Assembly: GCA_003218535.1 (NCBI GenBank)
Contig: QHNV01000057.1
Coordinates: 1-51,753, forward strand
Length of the DNA stretch: 51,753 nt
Direction: 5' to 3'
Source: Verrucomicrobiota bacterium
GTDB lineage: Bacteria; Verrucomicrobiota; Verrucomicrobiia; Chthoniobacterales; UBA10450
Position 1 is the first letter of the stretch. Each line of letters begins with the position of its first letter. Below the pieces are notes generated by a model that worked only from the letters and a program-made list of their open reading frames with translations, did not search any database and was not told the origin of the DNA. The translations under genes and the position numbers were made by a program. Positions 19,089 through 27,506 of the stretch are shown here, piece by piece.

Positions 19089-19456
19089 ATGGCTGATCCT
19101 GAATCTCTTCGTCAGATTGCACATTCGCGCGCCCCGTTGTCCACGTGGTTAGGGATTGTGCTTCTCTTCGTATTATTAGGTGTAATCGTGCTCGCGATCA
19201 TTGGGCCTTCGCCGCGTGGAAGTGATTATGAAGAAACGCGCGCCAAAAAACGAATGGAAAAATTGAAAACCGTGCGCGAAGACGCAGAGAAAGCGCTGAA
19301 CACCTATGCTTGGATCGACAAGAACAAAGGCGTTGTACACCTGGTGCCGCTCAGCTCGCAGCACCACCCTCAGCGACTGCTCCCGCGGTGCCTTCGCCAG
19401 CGCCTCAGCAATCGCCACCCGCACCTGCTTCATCCGTGCCAGCCAGAACTCCATGA
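19089..19456 (+). CDS. Small single-TM subunit with Pro/Ala-rich tail; coding frame appears disrupted around 19321-19345
   Basis: Frame of 19089 gives MADPESLRQIAHSRAPLSTWLGIVLLFVLLGVIVLAIIGPSPRG...LNTYAWIDKNKGVV and then loses coding character. The frame of 19331 gives ...GAAQLAAPPSATAPAVPSPAPQQSPPAPASSVPARTP* ending in an ATGA overlap with the next gene. Confidence 0.55.
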
Positions 19457-20808
19457 ACGCCACTGGAATTCCATTAAAGGAACCGTCCGTTTCCGCTGCT
19501 GCAGGGGACGCGGAGCAGTTGGAACGCGCGTACATCGACGCGTCAACACGGGTGCCAGTGCTGATGTTTTATACGTCGGCGATGGCGTGGCTGATCCTCG
19601 GTACGCTGTTGGCTGGTTTCGTTTCATTCAAGCTCCATTCACCGGATCTGTTTTCCGACATCAGTTTCCTGACGTGGGGACGTGTGCGGCCGGCTCATAT
19701 GAACGTAATGGTTTACGGCTGGGCGTCGATGGCTGGAATGGGCACAGCCATCTGGTTGATGGCGCGACTATGCCGGACTGTACTGAGATATCCGCTGTTG
19801 CTCGTTGCAGGCGCTGTTTTTTGGAACTTGGGCGTGTTGCTGGGCGTTGGCGGAATCCTTCTTGGCGATAGCACGGGCTATCAATGGCTCGAGTTTCCGC
19901 ATTACGCGGCCATTATCCTGTTTGTCGCGTACACGCTCGTTATTTCGTGGGCCGTGTTGATGTTCCGCTACCGGCGCGGGGAACAGATTTACATTACTCA
20001 ATGGTATTTGCTCGGCGCGTTTCTCTGGTTTCCATGGCTCTATGCGGCGGGGCAGTTGATGCTTTTTGTCGTACCGGTGCAGGGAGTTCTGCAATCGGCA
20101 GTCGGCTGGTGGTACGCAAATAATCTGCTCTTTCTCTGGTTCGGCGCCATCGGTCTCGGCACCGCATATTACATGATTCCCAAAGTGATCGGTCGCCCGG
20201 TTTACAGTTATCACCTGGCGACAATCGGTTTTTGGAGTTACGCGCTTTTCTCCAGTTGGACCGGAATGCAGCGACTCGTCGACGGACCGTTCCCCGCATG
20301 GATGATCACCGCCAGCATTGCCGCGACCATTCTGACGATGATTCCCGTCGCGACTGTGGGCCTCAATCATCACATGACGATGCAAGGTTATTTTCCGCTG
20401 ATGCGCTACAGCCCGACTCTTCGATTCACAGTGTTTGGCGCGATGTCTTACACGGTCTTTAGCGTGATCGGCGTTTTGATCTCGCTTCGCTCCGTGGCGC
20501 GCTACGTCAACTTCACACAGGCGAGCATCGCTTATTCGCATCTCGGCCTTTACGCATTCTTCACCATGGTGATCTTCGGTTCGATGTACTATATCGTGCC
20601 GCGTTTAGTCGGGCGCGAATGGCGTTACGCTTCTCTGATCAAACTCCATTTCTGGGCATCGGTCTATGGCATCGGTCTCATGACGCTCATGCTGCTTGCC
20701 GGCGGTTATCTTCAGGGCGCCGACATGCAGAATCCGTCGCTCGCGTTAAGTGAGAGCATTGAAACGGCGCAGCCTTACCTGCGCGGGCAGACGTCCGGAA
20801 CGCATTAA
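19453..20808 (+). CDS. CcoN-like (cbb3-type heme-copper oxidase subunit I-like) membrane protein lacking binuclear-centre ligands
   Basis: Alignable to CcoN motifs by eye: GRVRPAHMN, VGWWYANNLLF, GRPVYSYHLATIGFWSYALFSSWTGMQRL, ASIAYSHLGLY. Start at MNATGIPLKEP. Confidence 0.8.
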   Translation: MNATGIPLKEPSVSAAAGDAEQLERAYIDASTRVPVLMFYTSAMAWLILGTLLAGFVSFKLHSPDLFSDISFLTWGRVRPAHMNVMVYGWASMAGMGTAIWLMARLCRTVLRYPLLLVAGAVFWNLGVLLGVGGILLGDSTGYQWLEFPHYAAIILFVAYTLVISWAVLMFRYRRGEQIYITQWYLLGAFLWFPWLYAAGQLMLFVVPVQGVLQSAVGWWYANNLLFLWFGAIGLGTAYYMIPKVIGRPVYSYHLATIGFWSYALFSSWTGMQRLVDGPFPAWMITASIAATILTMIPVATVGLNHHMTMQGYFPLMRYSPTLRFTVFGAMSYTVFSVIGVLISLRSVARYVNFTQASIAYSHLGLYAFFTMVIFGSMYYIVPRLVGREWRYASLIKLHFWASVYGIGLMTLMLLAGGYLQGADMQNPSLALSESIETAQPYLRGQTSGTH

Positions 20809-21797
20809 TGAAAGGACTTGCCCCGCTTTTTCTGGGAATCTTCGGGACGTTTGTCTTTTCGTGGGTGGGACTGACCGTTATTCCGAATTGGCAAATCGGA
20901 CATCTTAATCCGCAATCCGACGAGGAGGGCACCGATACTTATCCGCAGCCGCAATCGGGAATGGTCGAACGCGGCGCGCGTGTTTACGCTGCGAACGGTT
21001 GTATTTATTGTCACAGCCAGCAGGTGCGCGCCGATTACGCCGCGAACGACATCGAACGAAAATGGGGTGAGCGCCGCAGCGCACCGCGCGATTACATTTT
21101 CGATCGGCCAGTTTTTCTCGGAAAAATGCGCATGGGCCAGGACCTCGCCAATATCGGCGCGCGCACGCCGAAGGAAGAGGAGAACCCACCGCCCACTGGC
21201 GCTGCAACTCCTGCGGCGTCGCCGGCGCAAGGTGGCACGCCTGCAGCGAGTCCCAGTCCCGCACAGCAAACAAGCTCGCCTCCACCAACTGGATCTCCTC
21301 AGGCACCCGCTGGATCGCCGTCGGCGTCTCCGGGTTCTCCTGCGCCAAAAGCGCCAGCGGCTCAGCCTCCGAAGGTGCCTCTCGCATCACCTTCTCCTTC
21401 AGCAATCGCAAATGCGAGTCCGGCCGCATCACCAAACCCAGCAGCAACAGCGCCTTGGCCAGTGCAGACAGCGGGTGCGCCACCGATGTATTCCGCCGCC
21501 TGGCAGCATGTGCATCTTTATTCGCCTCGCAGTATCAACGTCGATTCGAACATGCCTTCGTATCGTTTCCTTTATAAAAAACGCCGGGTTGTCGGAGAAC
21601 GTTCTGCCGATGCGTTGGAACTCACCGGCTCCGACGCGCCGCGGGAAGGTTGGGAAGTTGTTCCAAGTTTCGATGCGAAATGTCTCGTTGCCTATTTGAT
21701 GTCCCTCAATCAATCGCATCCGTTGAAAGAAGTCAGGTCGCCAGGAGCCACACCGGGAGCATCGCCTGTAGCAGCCTCACCAGCGCCGGCAAAATGA
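20808..21797 (+). CDS. CcoO-like membrane-anchored monoheme cytochrome c with large Pro/Ala/Ser-rich insertion
   Basis: ERGARVYAANGCIYCHSQQVRADY and WQHVHLYSPRSINVDSNMPSYRFL match CcoO-type motifs; TAATG overlap with preceding gene. Confidence 0.8.
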   Translation: MKGLAPLFLGIFGTFVFSWVGLTVIPNWQIGHLNPQSDEEGTDTYPQPQSGMVERGARVYAANGCIYCHSQQVRADYAANDIERKWGERRSAPRDYIFDRPVFLGKMRMGQDLANIGARTPKEEENPPPTGAATPAASPAQGGTPAASPSPAQQTSSPPPTGSPQAPAGSPSASPGSPAPKAPAAQPPKVPLASPSPSAIANASPAASPNPAATAPWPVQTAGAPPMYSAAWQHVHLYSPRSINVDSNMPSYRFLYKKRRVVGERSADALELTGSDAPREGWEVVPSFDAKCLVAYLMSLNQSHPLKEVRSPGATPGASPVAASPAPAK

Positions 21798-21804
21798 CAA
21801 TGCA

Positions 21805-22581
21805 ATGAACGACGAACCGAAATCGCCAGCGCGTGTGGGGCAGGGGATGGATTATGGCGAGCAAGCGGATGTGCAACAGGTGCACGCCGCTGTTCAACGC
21901 GAAAAACGCGAACCACGGGTTGGCGCCGAGCCGCTTTCGATTTGGTTGATCGCGATTTACGGACTGGCGGTGTTTTTTGGTGGTGCTTATCTCGGCCGTT
22001 ACTCGGGAAATTTCACAAGTGGTGGACTCGATCCGATGGGCGCGCCACCTCCGGCAAAGAAAGCAGCTGCGGGTCCGGCCGGCGCTGAACAAGTCGCGGA
22101 GTTATCGCCGCACGACCGCGGCAAGAAGGTTTTCTCGGCGAATTGTCAGACTTGTCATCAAGCCAACGGACTCGGTGTGTCCGGTCAGTATCCGCCTCTT
22201 GCCGGTTCCGAATTTACAACTGGCGGCTCGCGACGTATGGCCATGATCGTACTCAAAGGCTTGCAAGGTCCTGTCACCGTTAAAGGCCAACAGTTCGGCA
22301 CCGCTGTGATGCAACCGTGGGACAAAACTTTGACTGATAAACAGATCGCCGACGTCATGACCTACGAGCGAACCGAATGGGGCAACAGCGCCAGCCCGGT
22401 CACACCCGAACAAATTGCCGCGTTCCGCAAAGAACTGGCCAATCATCCCGAATCGTTTAGTGCACCCGAGGTTCTTGCAGCTCCCGACCAAGATCTTGCG
22501 GGCGGCGCTCCCGCTGGTGGCGCCCCGCCAAAACCTGGCGAAGCCGCAAAACCCGGTGAAATGCCGAAACCGCAAGGTTGA
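21805..22581 (+). CDS. CcoP-like membrane-anchored monoheme cytochrome c
   Basis: TM followed by GKKVFSANCQTCHQANGLGVSGQYPPLAGSEF; Pro/Ala-rich tail. Confidence 0.78.
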   Translation: MNDEPKSPARVGQGMDYGEQADVQQVHAAVQREKREPRVGAEPLSIWLIAIYGLAVFFGGAYLGRYSGNFTSGGLDPMGAPPPAKKAAAGPAGAEQVAELSPHDRGKKVFSANCQTCHQANGLGVSGQYPPLAGSEFTTGGSRRMAMIVLKGLQGPVTVKGQQFGTAVMQPWDKTLTDKQIADVMTYERTEWGNSASPVTPEQIAAFRKELANHPESFSAPEVLAAPDQDLAGGAPAGGAPPKPGEAAKPGEMPKPQG

Positions 22582-22591
22582 CGCACGCCCT

Positions 22592-23215
22592 ATGACCTAT
22601 AAACCGCCCAGGGTGACGTTGCCAATTCCCTCTGAGAAAATCGACGGGCAGACTGTAACGTTCAGGCCAGTGAGAGACGGAATAGATTCGGAAGTATCGG
22701 GTATAATCCAAGTGATCGAAGACGCGAACGGATTTAACGTGAATGCTTCGTACGTCGTTAGTCAGGACCCACCGCAGTCCCACATCTATTGGTTCGATCA
22801 ATCTGAGATCGATGCATTCGCCAGGTCCCTACTCAAGGAAAAACGACGCATTCTGATTGTCGATGATGACCGGGAGAGCACTCATCTGGTAAAAATCCTT
22901 CTCGAACGAACCGGCGGCTATCTCGTGCTCGAAGAGAACGATGCTGCGAGGGCCTATCACAGTGCAAGGGATTTTCGCCCAGACGTGATTTTGCTGGACA
23001 TCATGATGCCAGAGACAGACGGAGGCGAAGTAGCGGCACAAATCGAAGCCGACCCGGAATTGCAGGGCACGCCCGTTATTTTTCTCACCGCGCTGGTCAC
23101 GGAACATGAGATAAAGGCTGGCCTCCGGATCGAAGGGCATCAATCTCTGGCAAAACCGATCAATATTCCCGACCTGATCAACCGGATTGAAGAAAGCCTG
23201 CCACGAACGAGCTGA
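22592..23215 (+). CDS. Response-regulator receiver domain protein with ~75-aa N-terminal extension
   Basis: RRILIVDDDRESTHLVKILLE...DVILLDIMMPETDG...VIFLTALV...SLAKPINIPDL; start at MTYKPPRVTLPIP. Confidence 0.8.
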   Translation: MTYKPPRVTLPIPSEKIDGQTVTFRPVRDGIDSEVSGIIQVIEDANGFNVNASYVVSQDPPQSHIYWFDQSEIDAFARSLLKEKRRILIVDDDRESTHLVKILLERTGGYLVLEENDAARAYHSARDFRPDVILLDIMMPETDGGEVAAQIEADPELQGTPVIFLTALVTEHEIKAGLRIEGHQSLAKPINIPDLINRIEESLPRTS

Positions 23216-23312
23216 GCGCCCTTTTTCTCGGCGACGCCGCCGTTACGCTTCGCATTCCACTTCTAAGTGAGTCGGCTACGCTCGCGGGGGTTCTACAACC
23301 GCCGGCATCTTG

Positions 23313-23624
23313 TTAAAGATCAATTCCCATTGCGATTGCGCCGGGAATTTCTTCCCAGCCAGTTCGACGCCAAAATTCGCGACCGCGCGGATTCTTGTCG
23401 GCGACCATGATGATCGCTCGCTTCAGTCCCGCCCGGCGCAGGCCAACAGTTGCCGGCCCGTCCACCGCCGCCCTACTTAGCCCCCAGTTGCGCGCGAGAA
23501 ACTGAGCAACGCTTTCTCTGTCATCACCCTCGGCGATTTCCACACCTTCGACTCGCTGCCAGATCTCAACTGCCGCGCCGTAATCGTTGATGGAAAATTC
23601 TCTCGTCTCGATCTTGCTACTCAT
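23313..23624 (-). pseudogene. GNAT-family N-acetyltransferase with apparent in-frame internal deletion
   Basis: N-terminal IETREFSINDYGAAVEIWQRVEGVEI and C-terminal LRRAGLKRAIIMVADKNPRGREFWRRTGWEEI are GNAT-like, but motif A (Q/RxxGxG/A region) is absent between them. Confidence 0.55.
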
Positions 23625-23633
23625 ATTGCGTTT

Positions 23634-24206
23634 CTAAACGCCAACAAGTTTTTCAATCTCGGTTACGGCGCGATCGAGCTCGTCGATGAGATCGGTGTGA
23701 TCGCCATGTTCGCGAAACGCGGTCACGAGCGCGCGGTAATACCAGAGCGTGCCCTCCTTCTTACCGGCAAACCGCTCGAAAACTTCCGGACCATGCCGTC
23801 GCAGTTCGGCCAGGATAGCGCGCGTGTTATGCAATTTATCGGAGGCTGATACCAGTCGTATCGAAGAATCGGAGTCTTTGAGATGCTCGATGTAAGCTCG
23901 TTTTCGTTCCAACCACGGAGGCTTTGGCGTGTCATAAGTGTCCGTACAACCATCAACGATCCTGGCCACGTCCTCGCAGAATTTTTCCCGGATATCGCGC
24001 AATCGTTCCGCCCCACCGCAATCTTCCACAGTATCATGAAGAAGCGCGCCGATCGCTTCGGTTTCATTGGCGCCGTACTCAAACGCGATAGCCGTGACGC
24101 CAAGAATATGCGCGACGTACGGAATCCCCGTTTTCTTGCGCGTCTGATTACAATGCGCTCGAGTCGCATAAATCAACGCTTCCTCAAACTGCGCGGAAAG
24201 GTTCAT
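23634..24206 (-). CDS. HD-domain phosphohydrolase (RelA/SpoT N-terminal-like)
   Basis: GIPYVAHILGVTAIAFEYGANETEAIGALLHDTVEDCGG HD motif. Confidence 0.8.
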   Translation of the reverse strand: MNLSAQFEEALIYATRAHCNQTRKKTGIPYVAHILGVTAIAFEYGANETEAIGALLHDTVEDCGGAERLRDIREKFCEDVARIVDGCTDTYDTPKPPWLERKRAYIEHLKDSDSSIRLVSASDKLHNTRAILAELRRHGPEVFERFAGKKEGTLWYYRALVTAFREHGDHTDLIDELDRAVTEIEKLVGV

Positions 24207-24268
24207 GTGAATCGAAGTCTATTCGAAAGCTGTTTTCGGCAGACTGTGTACGAATACCGCATTTCTGC

Positions 24269-24628
24269 TTATGCAGATGATGGCGAACGGGAGATCGGCG
24301 GCAAATCGGCAACAAATCGTTTTTGCCAGGTGCCACGATGAAGGATGAGAATGACCAACCAAACAACAAATGCGAACAAACCAGCGGGAAGAGTAACGAG
24401 CATCAACCAACCCAACACTGCCAGCGTATAAAGAAGCTGGCCATAGTCGCGACCGCCGATGATGCAGGGATGTACCGACCCTTCATCCACTTTGCACCCG
24501 TGCGTGTTTGCTATCCAAGCGCACGCCACAACAGATCCTATCGGCGCAAACGCGAACAGAACGATCAGGACAAGGAAAACCCAATAAACAACCGACGGGA
24601 ATCTCCTATACGGCTTGGTATTCATCAT
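24269..24628 (-). CDS. Hypothetical two-TM membrane protein
   Basis: VVYWVFLVLIVLFAFAPIGSVVACAWI and LLYTLAVLGWLMLVTLPAGLFAFVVWLVILIL. Confidence 0.5.
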   Translation of the reverse strand: MMNTKPYRRFPSVVYWVFLVLIVLFAFAPIGSVVACAWIANTHGCKVDEGSVHPCIIGGRDYGQLLYTLAVLGWLMLVTLPAGLFAFVVWLVILILHRGTWQKRFVADLPPISRSPSSA

Positions 24629-24821
24629 CGCGATTCTACATCATCGCTTACCCAGTGAAGATTGTCGAAGTTGGGAGGTCAGGAGCTACCGCGCATTTCC
24701 AGCGACATTCGAGAGCTGTAGTGGGATCTCTAAGCGCCTGTGACAATGATTACGACGCTCTCCGACAGTCGATTGTTTTTTCGCTCGCGCAACTTTATCT
24801 GCGGAAGAAGATTAAATCGGT

Positions 24822-24977
24822 ATGAGACAATACGCTAAAATTCTCTTTTCGATTCTCACGGCGATGATTTGTGCCGTAACGTTTGCCGCAGATCAGCCCG
24901 CGTGCAAAAAGACCGGCAAGAATTGCCCGATGAATAACGGTGGGGCATGCAATTGCGGCAAGAGCTGCGATTGCTAA
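24822..24977 (+). CDS. Small secreted Cys-rich peptide (51 aa), putative metal-binding
   Basis: MRQYAKILFSILTAMICAVTFAADQPACKKTGKNCPMNNGGACNCGKSCDC*: signal peptide followed by six Cys in a 24-residue tail; shorter than the ORF-track cut-off. Confidence 0.65.
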   Translation: MRQYAKILFSILTAMICAVTFAADQPACKKTGKNCPMNNGGACNCGKSCDC

Positions 24978-25037
24978 TCAAAAGAAGCTGGAAAGTGCCG
25001 CGCCGCGGCCTAGGCGAAGATTTGATCTTCGCTCTTT

Positions 25038-25535
25038 CTACTGCGTCTTGGCGTTTCTGGGATCGTCTGCCGGATTAACGTAGTTGATCTGGAACGGTCC
25101 TTCGCTGTCGATTTGCACAATCGATTCTTTGGCGCTCTTGGCGAAGTGTGCCATTCCGCTGGGCAAAACGATGTAACTGCCCGGACCCATCTCCTGCATT
25201 TTTGTTTCATCGAATCTCTCGCCCATACCGATCCGAAAGCTACCGGAGATGACGGTAAGCCGTTCGTCGGTCGGATGCGTGTGCGGCATCACTTTGTAAT
25301 CGGCAGGCGCTTTCAATCGGACCGTGAACGGGCCGGCTTGGGTGGGATCGCCATTTAGCGCCGCCACTTTAGCGCTGGCTGGCAATCCCGGAGGAGCCTC
25401 GCCCCATTTCAAATCTGACGGCTTGGTCACGCGATGCTCTGTCGCGGATGTTGCGGTGCTTTGCGCTTCTCCGGCTGCGAAAACCAGCGCCGCAGCTACG
25501 GAAATTATGCCAAAAGCAAAGAAGATTGTTTTCAT
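25038..25535 (-). CDS. Secreted cupin-domain protein
   Basis: Signal peptide; DYKVMPHTHPTDERLTVISGSFRIGMG...YIVLPSGMAHFA. Confidence 0.75.
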   Translation of the reverse strand: MKTIFFAFGIISVAAALVFAAGEAQSTATSATEHRVTKPSDLKWGEAPPGLPASAKVAALNGDPTQAGPFTVRLKAPADYKVMPHTHPTDERLTVISGSFRIGMGERFDETKMQEMGPGSYIVLPSGMAHFAKSAKESIVQIDSEGPFQINYVNPADDPRNAKTQ

Positions 25536-25625
25536 GGCATTAAATGTTTGATTGGATTATCCAGCGGCTCTGCTTTGTTGCAAATTTAACCAGAACTCGA
25601 TCAGCCTCTCCTTTATCTTTAACTA

Positions 25626-26132
25626 ATGAAAATCCACATCCGCCGTTGGTTAATTGCCTTTCTTCTCTTCAACGCCACTCCCTTTGGGTTTGCCGGGCCC
25701 TTCAAAAGCAAAATCATCACGAGCTCGCCACTGGTGATTACAGTGCCTGACGGTCAGTTCCTTAGAATCTGGAATTTTACGCAGCAAGGGGGCGTCGATC
25801 GCGGCGTAGTTTCGGTGACGCTTGAAGGCGGTCAGACCGCGAATGTTCTCGCCGCTACACGCATCGATTTAAGCAGTTCCACGGCCGTTTCGCCCAGTCT
25901 ACCGGAGGTTGTCAATCGCGTTACGATTGCGGGACCGGCGCAAGCGACGATCGCACCAGTACTCGGTGCCACGCTGTTCATAACTTATGTGAAAGGGGAG
26001 AACCAGAGCGGAGGCACGCCAACCACCGAGGTTATAGTTAGTCCGACTCCCACTCCGACTCCGACGTCGACACCAACACCAACATCAACAGCAACGCCAA
26101 CACCGACGGCTACTCCCACACCGAGTCCATAG
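25626..26132 (+). CDS. Hypothetical secreted protein with Thr/Pro repeat tail
   Basis: N-terminal signal; C-terminal PTPTPTPTSTPTPTSTATPTPTATPTPSP. Confidence 0.6.
   Translation: MKIHIRRWLIAFLLFNATPFGFAGPFKSKIITSSPLVITVPDGQFLRIWNFTQQGGVDRGVVSVTLEGGQTANVLAATRIDLSSSTAVSPSLPEVVNRVTIAGPAQATIAPVLGATLFITYVKGENQSGGTPTTEVIVSPTPTPTPTSTPTPTSTATPTPTATPTPSP
26039..26129 (+). repeat. Low-complexity (ACN-CCN)n Thr/Pro-coding repeat
   Basis: ccgactcccactccgactccgacgtcgacaccaacaccaaca... Confidence 0.8.
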
Positions 26133-26441
26133 GCTGTACGCGTGCGGAATAGTGCACCTCATGCCGGTCCCTGCTATGAGGTGAGAGGCACTAAAGCTTT
26201 ATCCAATGAGGGAGAAAACGCGCTGAGCACGCAATTATTAGGGAAAGAGCAGGACAGGGAAACGCGTTGTGGGCTGCAAAGCTGCTGCAAGCTGGAGATC
26301 TTCCATTCTCATGTTAGCAAAAAAGTTTGTCGAAATCGGCGCTCATCATGACCAAAATACTGCGTCAAGCTGATCGCCGCCAAATCGATCTCCCGCTGCG
26401 TGTCGCGCCGTAGCTCGCGCGAAGGCGGTAGCCGCAGGTCG

Positions 26442-26462
26442 CTGTAGCCACGGTGCCGTGGG
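26442..26462 (+). repeat. REP-like element
   Basis: CTGTAGCCACGGTGCCGTGGG: TGTAGC anchor + CACGG/CCGTG stem. Confidence 0.5.
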
Positions 26463-26832
26463 CCGTCGGCCGGGTTCAGAGGGATATGAACATCCACCCG
26501 GGGGTGGCTGTACGATGGTATAACTCGGCAATACCAACAACGTGAAGGAGATGAGGGATACGATCCGGCATTACACTAATTTCTGAGAAATCGTCCCGGT
26601 ATTCGGGTAAACCATGCGATATTCCTTGATGAGAACAATCAGGCGGGCGTTTCAGCGCCCACTATTTCGACTTTGGTGGCCAGAGACGCCACGGGCTCGA
26701 AAAAAAACGCGCAAGCGATTTGGCGCGCATTTGGACAAATTGGCAAAAACGGTCACTTAATGCGCGCACGCTGACGATCTAGGTTAAATACTCGACAACA
26801 CTTTCTCGTGGCGTTGTTCGCTCCGATTCTCT

Positions 26833-26898
26833 GTAGCGGCGGGCATCGTCTGCCAAAAGCTGTAGCCTCGCCTGCTCAGTTTACCCGCCGCGGCGGGC
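26833..26898. repeat. REP-like elements (adjacent, degenerate)
   Basis: CTGTAGCGGCGGGCATCGTCTGCC ... CTGTAGCCTCGCCTGCTCAGTTTACCCGCCGCGGCGGGCG. Confidence 0.45.
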
Positions 26899-27083
26899 GA
26901 AGAACTTCGGAGCTGTCGACTCGTCAGGCTGTAGCCATGGCACGCCGTAGCTTTGGCTGAAGGCGGCTTGGCGAAAGCGGACGACTGCGGTTCTCGCAAA
27001 TTTGATCAGCCCGTGACCCAGAGCGCACGCTGTTGTGGCAGGCGTGTTGCCTGCGATCTTCTGCTTCCCGGACGTGTCAATAA

Positions 27084-27110
27084 CTGCGGCTGACACAGCC
27101 GCCGCTACAG
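27084..27110 (-). repeat. REP-like hairpin
   Basis: Minus strand CTGTAGCGGCGGCTGTGTCAGCCGCAG: TGTAGC anchor, GGCTG/CAGCC stem. Confidence 0.65.
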
Positions 27111-27250
27111 CTAATCTCGTACACGGAACGCGCCGAGACTGCTCTTCGCGCGAGGCCATTCGTCTAATCTTTTCGATTCAACGGTGTAATGATGTAACTA
27201 TTTAACGATTGTCTCAGGTCTGCGTCTTCCCGTTCTCGCCTTTCTTGCAT

Positions 27251-27360
27251 TAAGCCTCGAACTTCGCGTACTGCTCCGGGGTCAGGATTGATTTTGCCTG
27301 TTCCATGTATTTGGCCTCGCTTGCTTCAGAGCAACCAGCCTTCTGATGCTCGGAGGCGGG
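27251..27360 (-). pseudogene. C-terminal remnant, possibly of an LTXXQ/Spy-like periplasmic protein
   Basis: Minus strand translation ...ASEHQKAGCSEASEAKYMEQAKSILTPEQYAKFEA*, with no upstream reading frame found. Confidence 0.3.
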
Positions 27361-27506
27361 CGTTCTCCGTGGTAAATTTTCGGCCGCTTGACCGGGGAGG
27401 TGTCTCTATGTCGACAGTCGTAGATTACATGAAAGGCGCTGACTCTGGGGCAACTTCGTAGTGATTGCTGGGTTCAATCGGCCAAACAACAGGAAGGATA
27501 TCGATC

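Noticed and set aside
19768-20541. 257-aa minus-strand ORF antisense to the CcoN-like gene
   Set aside because: Shadow ORF of a GC-rich coding region; His/Arg-rich composition, no motif, fully overlapped by a well-supported gene.
26036-26132. Possible CRISPR-like short repeats
   Set aside because: Simple Thr-Pro codon repeat inside an ORF with no spacers; the heptad tracts likewise lack spacer structure.
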